This document shows, in pieces, positions 12,301-21,764 of a stretch of 64,000 nt of DNA. The stretch is taken from NCBI GenBank assembly GCA_914767715.1, contig OU612067.1:25828162-25892161 (forward strand), given 5' to 3'. The notes beneath the pieces were generated by a model. The model was not told the DNA's origin. It did not search any database and was given only the letters and a program-made list of their open reading frames with translations. Origin of the DNA: Membranipora membranacea. Lineage: Eukaryota > Bryozoa > Gymnolaemata > Cheilostomatida > Membraniporidae. Numbering within the stretch: the first letter of the stretch is position 1; each line of letters starts with the position of its first letter. The position numbers and the translations under genes were made by a program.

Positions 12301-15300
12301 TTTAGTTTGCATCCATACTATGCAGCCTTACAATACGTCATAGCTGGCAGGAAGGCAACCTATTTTTTCATCACTTTATTTTTTAAGTTATTTATGTATT
12401 TATTTTATGTATTCATTTTATTTTATGTAGTTATTTTAAGTTATTTATGTGATAATTTGAGTTATTTAAGCCATTTATGTCACATCATGAAAAACTGTCG
12501 AACAACTTGATTACTACATTAGTTATTAATGGAGGATTATAATTTTATATTTGAATCCTAAAATCTAAAATTCAGACAGATGTTTGGTAAATTCCAATGT
12601 GAAAGCTAATTTATTGGAATGTAGAAATAAAAGATAATATAGTTATCGTTATCAACCCTAGACATTATTCTTAAACTTGACAGATATCTCAAGTCTGAAT
12701 CCTTTTGATTATGTATCGCTGGTAAAAGACAACCTGTTTATTCACTTTAGCTTAGTTATTTATATTTCACAGCCTTTTCAAAGGTAAGGATTATTGAAGA
12801 AATAAAAAACAAATTATCAATCGACTCGACAGACTCACCACTCAGGTAGCTGTCTGAGATCACAATCTCTAACACGTAACTCCCTCAGTGCTCTCAGCCC
12901 ACACAGCCACACAGGTAATGTGTGTAGAGCTTTATTACCTGAGGATTATGCTGATTGACCTGAATTTTTAGAGCTACCTACTCTCTGTGATTCTATTTCT
13001 GAGATGTCTAAAACTGTTTTTAACAATATTGTGTCCAATGAAGACTATCCTCTTTTTAGTTGTGTTGTTTTTAACTGTGCAAAGGTATCCGCTTGCCTAC
13101 ATACCATCTATCGCCCACCAAAGTGCAGGACTCAAAAGCGTTTAAAGAGCTTTTTTCCTTACCACATGTCAGCTTTCAACAAAGTTTAAATTTCTCATTT
13201 TCATGTACCAATCCAATTTTATCGCTTGCTGATACATGGATTAAAATAATAAACCTAACCTAACCTAACCTAATGGCTGGTTCACATTGTCCCAGATGAC
13301 ATTGGGATGCCATCCCAGATGCTTATCCCAGATGGTCCCAGTCTTATGTTCACATTATAAAATTCATCCCTGACAAGCAGTTAGGTTTTTGTCTGGGATA
13401 GTGCTGGGATGATGTTCACATTGTTAAGGATGGTCCCAGATAGTCTCAGATCGACCCAGATCATCCAAATGTCTGGTTCACATAGCACCCAGATGCAAAA
13501 TGAGTCTGGGTATGTCTGGGACAGCATCGGGAAAGTTTGACGCTTACGAACTTTCCAGATACTGTCCCAGACGGACCCAGACAGTCTGGGATTGTGTCAT
13601 TTTCATGTTCACATTGACTGGGATGGCTATCTGGGATGGTCGTCTGGGACAATGTTCACCAGCCATTATGGCTGGTGCACATTGTCCCAGACGACCATTC
13701 CAGATAACCTAACCTAACCTAACCTAACCTGATACATTTAATACCTCCAGCTGGGTCAGTGAACTGATGATGTAATAAATATACATGTATATTAATACAT
13801 CATGTGAGATGAGGAGCCAGATCCGCCTCATTTCTTCTATCTCATTTTCGCACCAGGCCGTTATCCCACCTCCCGTTATCCCATGAAGCCATTTCCCCCT
13901 GGATGAGTTACCATGCTGCCATTTTCCTGCTTGGACAATTTCTCACCAATCCATTTTTCCAGCAAGACATTTTCAGTTTGGGCTGTTTTCCGAACAAGCC
14001 ATTTTTCCTCCAAGAAAAGATCCAAATGGACTGTTTTCTCACCAAGACAATTTATCACACCATGCAGTTTTTCCCGGCATAGTTTTTTTTAACATATATT
14101 AACAGTTTTCACGTCCAGCCAACGTTGTAAAAAGCAGTTTGGGTAATGGACCTGTGAGTTGATTTCATTGATATAGTTTGTGGATTTTGTTTCGAGTTTT
14201 CCAGCGCACAAGTAATTGTACAACTGACTGATTTCAACAAGATGGCCTCAATGTTATAAAATACTTTCTCAGCAAAACTTTATTGTGCCTATAGCCTTTT
14301 CTGTACCAGTCAGAGAAGAACTGCGAGATCATATTAGTGTAATTGAATAAATTACTGACCAATGGGCAGAATATAAATTAGGGCATTAGGCCATTTTTTC
14401 ACACGCCACTTTGCTACTACACATTGTTCAAAAGTTGTACAGCATTCTTCGAGCCATGTGTCTTGCTGAAGAGATATCTGGTAAGTGCTGACAAGGTTAT
14501 TGGCATAATCCCTCTTTAAAATGAAGCTTACACCATGTGTGTACACTGCATGGCTTGACCATGCATGTTAAAGTTTGTTGTACTAATTTTCAAGCTATTA
14601 TCAATAACCACCAAACAATGTAAGGAAAATTAAACTCCTTTTGGGGTTTGAGGCTACAATCTTTTCCGAGACAAGCTTTATCAAACTTTGAATTGTTTCC
14701 TCTTGTAAAGAGAAGAGATAACCGCTTAAAATCAGAAAGGCAATTTGTGAAGACCAATGAGCATGAGCATTAATAATTCCGTTGAAGAATCTGTCCTATC
14801 AAATAAGGGTGGCCATTTATTGTAGGCCAGACACAGATGATGTCTGGTAATCTATACTTACATAACTTGTCATTGAACTTTGCGAAGAGTTTTCCGAGTG
14901 GCAAATGGGATTTCGCCAAACAAAAATTAATAAACACCTTTAGAACAAAAAATATCAACCTAATTTTAAGTAATCGTCCGATCCTTCCAAATCACTTTGA
15001 AGTACATCAGACGACATCTGAAACTGAATCTCATGAAGATGAGAGGAGTTGAGAAATTTAGTGTATGAATTCAAAGCATCCAATTTTGAGAGATACAGCA
15101 GAAACTCATTTAAAACAACTTAGAGGGGTTCAATTACTTGTAATGACAGGTATTCTAAAAGTGAATCTTAGTGACCATAAAACTCTTTGTTTTCAAAAGA
15201 AAACATTTACAAAAAAGGGATAAAGAGGCACGTTACAGAGGGATGATTAATGCATGCCTTCTTGTTTACAAGAAAAGGCACAGCTGTGATCTATTTCTAT

Positions 15301-16798
15301 GAGAATTGTTCTACATGGTCACTGTGCTCGCTGTCTACCGGGATCCCTTGGGCTCTTCACCTGCTTCACTAGGAATTAAGCTATAGGTCTGCCCACTCTC
15401 CCCTAGAACTCACTCTGTATTGGTAACATTAATATTGATTGGATACAGAATATTATTTAGAGTCAATTCGCTCCAGAAGGAGGCTGTAGCGAGTTGATAA
15501 AAAACCAATGATTTTATAATCTCATTGGCGGATAAAAATATGAATTTTATGTAGATCACATTCATGTTAAAATACAATTCGGCATGTGTGTACATTTTTC
15601 GTTCACAAAAATCCTAGAGATATAAAGAGTAATTATTGATAATTTTATGACAAAGGCCCCTTAGGGATGAACACAACCAAACCTAACTATGCTTCATTAA
15701 AATGAATTGCACACAAGGTGTGGTAAAACAAGAATTATTCTTGAAATACTGCTAGGTGGGAGAATGACTTGCTGGGATGACGGGAGGTTGGAAAATGGCT
15801 TGGAAGGGAAAATGATATCGAAAAATTGTCCGAATACTGAAGAGCCATGCAAACAAATTTCATCGTATATCATTAGCATATACTAACAAGTTACCCAAAG
15901 TTGTACTTAACTGTGAAGTGGTTCAGTTACAAAGTAGAATATTTAGGAGCTTTCAATAATAAGGCAACAACAAAATTAAAGTTTACAGCCTTCTAAAACA
16001 TTTAACAGGAATAAATGGACAATATTAAGATCTTTCATCGGAAATAAAATCTATATTGATCAACAGACTGAAGATAACAGGTACAGACTCACCACTCAGG
16101 TAGGTGTTTGAGGTCACAGAAGCTCACACGTAACTCTCTCAGTGATCTCAGCTCACACAGCCACTCAGGTAATGTGTGTAGAGCTCTATTACGTGATACA
16201 TATAATACCTCCAGCTGAGTCAGTGACCTGATACTGCAATATACATATAGCTGATTGTATGAATATTAGTTTAATATTTCATTATCCTGACAAAAAAATG
16301 GGATCAGAGGACGATATCATCTATCAGGGTGTCTGTTACATCGTCATGCTCTCTGACCAGGATCATGAATTCTGTCTGGAGGTCAATTATGATAATGAGA
16401 TTCAAATTCATAATGATATCTATACAATCTGGGTAATTTCTAACCTTGGCAAATTGTCAGAAAATGAGTTTTCATGACGGTGTAATTTTGCCTTTTTTGA
16501 GAGTAATACAGGCATATCAAAAAGCGGAGTTGTCTCAGCACTGATACCATAACTCACTTCTGTAGCTGACCACTGTTTGGTATGTCTTCCAGTTTGATCT
16601 CTCTCAGGTTAGCGGCTATCTTATCTAGGTTAGGTGGGATATTACCCTTAATGTACATATGTGTGATCTCCAGTCCTTGTGTAGCTGCTGATAACTCATC
16701 AGGTGTATATGATATGAGATGTCTATCGCTTAATGTATAGGGAATGCGATCAATGTCTGGCTCTGAGGTATGACGGTACCAGATCTTATACTTAGAAC
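5929..16798 (-). CDS. Gene A: LRR-Roc-COR-caspase fusion (multi-exon)
   Basis: Exons in transcript order: 16798-16558 (LRR cap), 16233-16093, 13763-13729 with 12938-12839, 12153-12013 (LRR pairs), 9503-7579 (last LRRs, Roc, COR), 7261-7196, 6984-6557 (caspase p20), 6306-5929 (p10, stop). Every junction has GT-AG sites and matching phase, giving about 1150 codons. LRRs are expected to bind a ligand or partner, Roc-COR is a GTP-dependent dimerisation switch in ROCO proteins, and the caspase would be the effector; this functional chain is inference from the domains. No signal peptide or membrane segment was seen, so it is probably cytosolic. The true 5' end is unknown; two phase-compatible upstream exons may exist at 19426-19195. 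The tandem paralogue is gene B at 44730-61939. Confidence 0.8.
6557..6984 (-). CDS. Gene A exon: caspase p20 with catalytic His
   Basis: Begins GT GAG GCG after an acceptor and ends ATC CCA TTG before donor GTAGGT, phase 0. After a helical lead-in (TLKELVEKHPLNTEDISLLF) comes a caspase p20 fold: GLVLYSTDQ, then QREGATEEANAI, whose Arg sits where caspases carry the S1 Arg (SRSGTDxDA type), then LLVVSLMSHGEAG with the catalytic His (codon 6658-6656). The spacing to the QAC in the next exon, about 35 residues, is that of true caspases. Paracaspases and metacaspases look less alike here. Confidence 0.82.
7196..7261 (-). CDS. Gene A 66-bp linker exon
   Basis: A short exon between COR and caspase encoding SVVVEKGQDVLKQYVSNINL. 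Acceptor CTTCAG and donor A|GTAAGT are good, and it begins with two bases and ends with one, matching both neighbours. A second possible acceptor (GGTTCAG) six bases in would also keep frame. No domain recognised; the duplicate is 46063-45998. Confidence 0.7.
7579..9503 (-). CDS. Gene A exon: last LRRs, Roc GTPase and COR
   Basis: A 1925-bp exon. It opens (acceptor TTTTTGCAG) with VGELSNLRTL and a final LRR, then the linker SPPYAVCKLGVTAVRKYY that typically joins LRRs to Roc. Numbering from Val at 9343, Roc has the P-loop GKSEAGKT (28-35), DFGGH (82-86, switch II) and THCDK (151-155, base recognition). COR follows with GRLMWF, a winged-helix-like region, and ends around ETVFYCSHCLL. This is the ROCO family arrangement; no kinase follows. 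The donor is CCAT|GTGAGT, so the frame running into TGA after it is intron. The exon is almost identical to 48305-46381 in gene B. Confidence 0.93.
9757..11880. mobile_element. Left part of hAT-type element, right end lost
   Basis: Begins TAGTGATGGGCGAGTTCGAG preceded by GTGTCAAG (9749-9756), the same left terminus as at 48558. The matching right terminus (GCCCATCACTA) present at 53193 is absent here; after about 11880 the sequence switches to DNA related to 55735, so the element is truncated by a rearrangement. It sits in an intron of gene A and contains a nested foldback element. Confidence 0.6.
9854..11867. mobile_element. Foldback DNA element, copy 1 (8-bp TSD)
   Basis: About 2.0 kb. It starts CATAGAGTTATTATATACTC and ends with the inverted form. 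The arms stay complementary for several hundred bases, for example around GGATTTCGCAAT and the AATGATAAGTTAT region. Flanks are GGCGAAAA (9846-9853) and GGCAAAAA (11868-11875), an 8-bp target duplication with one mismatch. No transposase is seen, so it is non-autonomous. Confidence 0.8.
12013..12153 (-). CDS. Gene A two-LRR exon, intact
   Basis: 141 bp between acceptor TTACAG and donor TG|GTGAGT. It encodes one 24-residue LRR (IRSLTQLEVLDVSDN...LPEW) and one 23-residue LRR (LCELRSLRKLSVSF...LPEC). Both flanking introns are phase 2, so this exon can be duplicated or skipped without changing frame. Confidence 0.85.
12839..13763 (-). CDS. Gene A two-LRR exon split by intron-like insertion
   Basis: The 5' part (13763-13729) encodes SLTQLEVLNVS; the 3' part (12938-12839) encodes GNKALHTLPVW...LRQLPEC. 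Between them lies a 790-bp insert (13728-12939) starting GTTAGG and ending CCTCAG, so splicing would restore VSGN. In this copy the usual acceptor (TTACAG) is changed to TTACAT. The next AG, seven bases on, also keeps frame and loses two codons, giving 135 coding bases instead of 141. Confidence 0.65.
12939..13728. mobile_element. Inserted retroposon-like repeat acting as an intron
   Basis: On the plus strand the insert runs from GGATTATGCTGATTGACC through a conserved part of about 290 bp (ending AATAATAAA) into an (AACCT)n tail, a MITE, then more (AACCT)n. It is flanked by ACCTGA on both sides, which looks like a 5-6 bp target-site duplication. The tail, polyadenylation-like AATAAA and duplication suggest retroposition. 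A small plus-strand frame at 13004-13189 is kept in copies at 55022 and 61574 but matches nothing I recognise. Related inserts lie at 57392-57785 and 61509-61898. Confidence 0.6.
13271..13668. mobile_element. Palindromic MITE
   Basis: About 398 bp with terminal inverted repeats TAATGGCTGGT...ACATTGTCCCAGA and their complement, and many internal GTCTGGGA/TCCCAGAC motifs in both orientations. It lies inside the (CCTAA)n tail of the insert. A partial terminal copy follows at 13669-13706. The related inserts at 57.7 and 61.85 kb have only the short terminal fragment. Confidence 0.75.
13890..14075. repeat. Degenerate short tandem repeat
   Basis: Intronic run of imperfect CCATTTTTCC.CCAAGA-type units. 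It is preserved in the duplicated units at about 57950-58120 and 62060-62220, where it gives spurious open frames on both strands. The rest of 14080-16080 holds duplicated intron DNA without a recognised gene. Confidence 0.5.
16093..16233 (-). CDS. Gene A first two-LRR exon, intact
   Basis: 141 bp, acceptor TTGCAG, donor TG|GTGAGT, encoding IRSLTQLEVLYVSRN...LPEW and LCELRSLRELRVSFCDLKHLPEC. Same phase-2/phase-2 design as the other LRR exons. It follows the cap exon at 16798-16558. Confidence 0.85.
16558..16798 (-). CDS. Gene A exon: N-terminal cap before the LRRs
   Basis: 241 bp between acceptor TTTTACAG and donor AA|GTGAGT, encoding SKYKIWYRHTSEPDIDRIPY, then GLEITHMYIKGNIPPNL and LREIKLEDIPNSGQLQ, which has the look of an irregular first LRR or cap. 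It begins with two bases (phase 1 junction upstream) and ends phase 2, as the LRR exons require. Clean open frame. No counterpart for gene B is seen within the window. Confidence 0.7.
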
Positions 16799-16988
16799 CT
16801 GTAAAAGTGAGTCAATATATCACTGATTGGGATAGCAAGACTACAAATAATTCATACAATGAAACATTTTAAAAATAAAATTTCTGCCATGCGATCTGTT
16901 GGTTATCTCCACATCAACCACGGAGAGACAACTCACAATATTGATTTTAGGATAAGCAAAAACATCTAAATTAAAATCAATATCAGAG

Positions 16989-17014
16989 CAGGGAGTTTGG
17001 GACCAAACTCCCTG
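16989..17014. repeat. 26-bp perfect palindrome
   Basis: CAGGGAGTTTGG, GA, CCAAACTCCCTG: 12-bp arms, related to the hairpins at 4854-4889 and 43640-43675. Confidence 0.7.
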
Positions 17015-17019
17015 ATCAG

Positions 17020-19190
17020 AGCCACCTGATGTTTCTCTTCTTGTAGTTGCGCCTTCAAACGGTTGCTAGTTTGTGGTATCGGTTAGCAAAGTTTGATTAT
17101 GTGATACCACAAATTTGTACTCGCAACAGTGTGGGCAGTGGTGGCAGTAGTGTCACTGGTGATTATTATAATCCAGCATTATAATCAATCAAATATACAG
17201 CAGACTTCATAGGCTGTTATCATACCCACCAGTGGCCAATAGTCCGGCTCTACTGTCAACATGATTTCCTCTCTGGTTATGTGTTCCAAAATAATTCTCC
17301 ATAATACCTCAATCTGTCAATCTAATATCATCTAATAATTGTGGTTATCTGATTGTGACAGTGAGTGTCAGGTAAATTCTGAAATCTGCAAATTAGAACA
17401 TTTCATCTGTTTTTAAAATGCATTAAATCTGAGTGATGATAAAAGCGAATGACTAATGAATAGGATTTGTAAAATTAGTAAACCAGCCAAACACTTCCTA
17501 TTTGAATCATGAATAGGTTGGAAGTTATAAGTGAAATGTCAGGAAAATACTGATGTTACCATATTTAGACCAGGCCCAGGAGATGGACTCTCAATAGACC
17601 ACAGACCGTCATTCAGGGGTGTCATCCTCCCCACTCTACACACTCCTCACAAATGATTAACAAAAGGCACCTATATTGATCATGATCATGAAAATTTCCA
17701 TTGAAACAAAAAGTGTTCTGATATTAAAGGAAAAAACGAGAAAAACTCTGCATTCGTTAATGTCTCATCGATTAACCCGAAGGGGTTCTGTATCAGGCGG
17801 AATCTAGAGCAGAGTACGGGTTAGGTTCGGTGGTAATGTGGCCTTGTGGTATTGTAAAATACTTTTCATAAAACACTTAGATCTTGTAGATCACAAGCCA
17901 AGCAAATTTATGAGGGTCAGAGCCTTGTAATCGGTGTGACTTGATTTGTTGACACAGTAGAAGGCATCCAAATAACAGAGAATCTAGGAAATGAATCAGG
18001 CTAATGAGAAGCCACCTTGGTAATGCGCTCCTATCAAGCTAAGCAGATAGCCAACTCCTCATCATATTTTTTTGATATGAATAAGATATGAGAAATGTGG
18101 ATAGTCCAATGGGATCATGCCAGGATATGACCAGGTCACACTATCACACTATCATAGATATATAAAATAGAAATGAACCAAATTTTTAAAGAGGAGGTAG
18201 CGCTGACTTTAGAGGTAGGTAATCAGTGTTTAAGGCCAGGCAAGGGACACTTTCTGTTATAATTCCTAACCTCAATAATCTGTCAGCCAGATTTACTGTC
18301 CCCAGCTGCTACAACTATGGAAATAAATAAGAGCATAGGTAGGATATGTTATCATCATTGCACCATACGTATGATATGTGTAATATTAACATAGGCCTAC
18401 TTATAACAGAATGCCACAAAAGTGTTCTATTCATTGAGAAGTTGAGTAGTAAATATATTTGACGTTGAAAGATGGATTGGAAATAGTGGATACCAAATAG
18501 GTCTTTGCATATAAAGCATCCAGATACGAATTTGACAGAGGCGGGTGGGTTTCTAACAGAAGAGGATGGGTTGTAGATGTTGTGCTAAAAATGTGTCTGG
18601 TAATTGACCATCTGAAATTGATGGCCAGTAAACACTGACAGATGGGTATTTGTCATGAGCATGGGTATTTGTCATGAGCGGATGGCCCTTTTACACAGAT
18701 GTGTGCTAGATGGCCATTTGCAGGACATATTTTTAGCACAACAGGCGGTGGTTATAGAATAATTCGATTCTGAATAATTTGATTGTGGCCATGGATATAA
18801 GTTTTATGGTGAGTCAACCTTATTGAAAACGCTTCTATTCCTTATAACAATAGCACAGTGCGGCGATAGATTGTATCAGTATAAGGGTATTCATTGCACA
18901 TATTCACGTGGCTGGCTTCTAGTGCAATCTGGGTTATCGGATCTATTGATAATAAGAGTCAACCTGCCAGGCCCGGAAGTGGCCTCAATTTACAAAACTG
19001 TTTTCTAGCTCTCTTCTTGTGATTGCGACTCACTACACTACTAGACTTGATACACCCTGATAGTGACAGTCTAAGGACTACGAGTGGCTGAGCAGTCCCT
19101 GTACAGGGAATTCGTTGAGTTCCTTTTAAACTAAACAAATGACCTACTCGGACTATACCGGCAACAGTAAACACTGAATCATAGTGATGC
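17020..19190. other. No gene recognised, apart from a MITE
   Basis: AT-rich DNA. A short minus-strand frame around 17640-17570 (MTPLNDGLWSIESPSPGPG) could be a small exon, but no strong donor fits. A 19-bp tandem duplication (ATGGGTATTTGTCATGAGC) lies at about 18640-18680, inside the MITE at 18578-18743. Confidence 0.4.
18578..18743. mobile_element. Short MITE, 166 bp
   Basis: Terminal inverted repeats of about 36 bp: TGTTGTGCTAAAAATGTGTC... at the left and the complement of ...GGACATATTTTTAGCACAACA at the right, with a few mismatches. No clear target duplication and no coding capacity. Confidence 0.65.
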
Positions 19191-19194
19191 TCAC

Positions 19195-19426
19195 TTTGTG
19201 TTTGCCTGCAAATGTGAGGATTCAATATCACAAGACAAGCTTTAAACACTCGTAGTCGTATATCAGCATCAACAGGCCCCATCTCTGATATTTTCAGTAG
19301 TCTGGTGCACAGGATAATTTCTGTTATTGATTGGAAAGCACTTCAGCACTGCCTCAGCTTGTACCAGTTTATGTGACATTATACTCACTAGATAACTTCT
19401 CTTGTGGTGTCAGATTTACAGTCTGT
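19195..19426 (-). CDS. Possible 5' exons of gene A (or a separate gene)
   Basis: Two candidate exons. The first, 19426-19389 (38 bp), encodes QTVNLTPQEKLS with donor A|GTGAGT. The second, 19320-19195, has acceptor AATAACAG and donor A|GTGAGC and encodes IILCTRLLKISEMGPV followed by DADIRLRVFKACLVIL, with a helical, HEAT-like look. Phases match each other, and the second ends with one base, which fits the two-base start of the 16798 exon. No family recognised. Splice sites are by eye only. Confidence 0.35.
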
Positions 19427-19429
19427 CTA

Positions 19430-21570
19430 TGAGTTAGCAGTCAATCCTAGTCCAAACTCACTGAGGTGGCAACGCAATGATGTTCACCCAACTGCTAACA
19501 CTATAATGGTTTATACCGAAACTGCAGGGACCTGTCAATGCTGTCAAAACTTGATTTTCAGCATCTAAGGCTAAAGTAAATACTGATTTACAAGTGTCCT
19601 ATGTATCATAGGACTGCCGCAGTTCCTGATTTTGGGATTGGTGTGGAGTGGGGGGATGTACTAACCACAGTTAAAATGCTCAAACTTTGCATAACATTCC
19701 ATAACCAACCATGCGTAAATGGATGATCATGTTTTTCCACTCACGCTTTGACACTTTTATTACGTATAGATAGACATGTTAGGCAAGAGCAATGAAATGT
19801 CTGATCACGTAATTTCAATGTGAAAAAGAGAGATACCCTTGTTGAGAAAAGTATTAGCAGGATATAAACACAGAGTACTCTGTGATATAACTTGAAATCA
19901 GGGAGAATGTTGAAATAGAGCAATTTATTGCTCACATTAGACAAGCTCTCACCTAACTATAATCGCCAATATTTGATGCTAGCCAACATAAAGTCACTCC
20001 CAATCTAACTTAACTAAACTCTAGCTAATTTATTTACTCTCGTAAACCAGGTCTTTTATAACCATGCTCCAATGTATGATTGTTGGAGTGCCATCACTGC
20101 AATCTTATTCAACTTCACTGTCAGGTTGTGAAAACCCTGTCCTAATTTAATGGCAGATTTACTTATCAAGTATTTGTTGATGCAGACACCAATCTAATCT
20201 ACAGCATAAGTGTCATCCTAAGACATCCCATTGACATGCCAGAAAATATTCTCCAGGCATCATTCTAATAGTTTGCAGCGATTGCTGCAGACTTTGTATA
20301 AGTGGCAGATGTACTATAAGGCCTGGTTTATAGAATTTTCTATTTTGAGCATTAGCTTATTACTGCGTCCCCGCCTTCTTCAATATATAATGACCTGAGC
20401 TCCATAGCGATTGACAATATAACAATGGTGAGAAGATTGAAGTAGTATCATATCACATAAAGCACACCGTCTCTGATCACTACTGGTACCTGTACATCAC
20501 GCTCACAACTACTATCGTCACATTTAATAACAAAAGCAAGAGAAGACAACTACAAATTATCAACAACTACAATGACATTAATACAAAACTAATATCATCA
20601 AAGTGAAACTACCTGCCAAAGCTGCATCATGTAAACACCATTAGCGCATCAATAAGTATATGCAGCAGCTAGAGCTTGAGTCAGTGGAATTTAGACTGTC
20701 AAGAAGTACAGTAGCAGCATCAGGATCATCGTTCTGTCAAGTAGTGTTTTGAACGACGAAGCAGAGCACATCGACAGCATCAGAGCTAATATAGAGAGCA
20801 TAAATACTAATGACTAAAGGACTAAAGACTAAAGGAATTTACATTCTTGGTAATGCAGGGGTTAGATCATTTTAAATGAAAGCACAACAGGCAAGTAATT
20901 AAGTTTGAGGTTTCACAATTAGTTTCTTCATTGAACATGAAAAACTATAAAGGTATTGACACAATATACCGTCCAAGAAATCTGAGAAATATGTACAAAC
21001 CGAAGACTTAATAATAAGAATTATAAAAGTGATAAGTTTATTATTATTGAATCTATTATACAAACCAATAATATTCAATAGTTTCTGAATATATGTATAT
21101 ATGGGAATCAAAAATAAAATTGTAATACAAAGCGGGGACAAGGTCAAAATATTCAAACCAAAGTAATATATACTATTGGAGGCTGCAAGATACACATGCA
21201 TATGTATGTGCGTATGAATACATCAACAGAACTGAAAGAGAAAATGGAGCAATGATTCAGAAGATCTAAAGCATATGTAAAGTTAGCATATCTTGACAAG
21301 CCCCTACCGAACAAAGCTTGTCAAGACATGTAAAGTATATCTGCAAAGTTGACATCCATACTAAAATTGTGAAGATACTAGGAGTGTGATTTTGTTTTTT
21401 ACATGTCTGTGTTTTTCAAATTCACAATTCATGACCTGAGAAATGACAGCCACGGGTGAGTGAATGAATAAGGTAATGTTAATCCAGTGGAAAATCAGCC
21501 CCAAGTTTCTATGTGTAAGAATTGTTTTGTGCGGGATTACCTTCCCCGTTTCGCAGAACAAGAGATATAT
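19430..21570. other. Intergenic, nothing recognised
   Basis: AT-rich sequence with only short open frames that look random. Several nearby AAACAA/CTACAA-rich stretches at 20500-20650. No RNA gene, repeat terminus or exon chain could be supported. Confidence 0.4.
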
Positions 21571-21764
21571 TCAGACTAGAAAGCTCGGGAGTTCTGATTC
21601 GTCTCTGATGTCAGCAGGTTTAATTTGTTTCTCCCCTTCTATTAATAAAATACCGTAAGCTTTTCTCAGTAGGTCAGAACCGACGAGTCTCTTCTTCTTA
21701 ATATCCCATGTGGAGGCGACTCCATAATAATTACATTGCGCAATGTTAGTCAGATTCTTCAAAC
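21571..21764 (-). CDS. ANKLE1: ANKLE1-like last exon
   Basis: Acceptor TTGTAG, then GT TTG AAG reading LKNLTNIAQCNYYGVASTW and GSDLLRKAYGILLIEGEKQI, ending at a TGA at 21573-21571. This corresponds to the C-terminal end of the ANKLE1 GIY-YIG region. It splices in phase with 22513 without any catalytic segment between. Confidence 0.7.

Noticed and set aside
14837-15052. Plus-strand frame MMSGNLYLHNL repeated at 58912 and 62990
   Set aside because: Repeats because the whole intron unit is duplicated; changes fall at all codon positions and the other strand is equally open.
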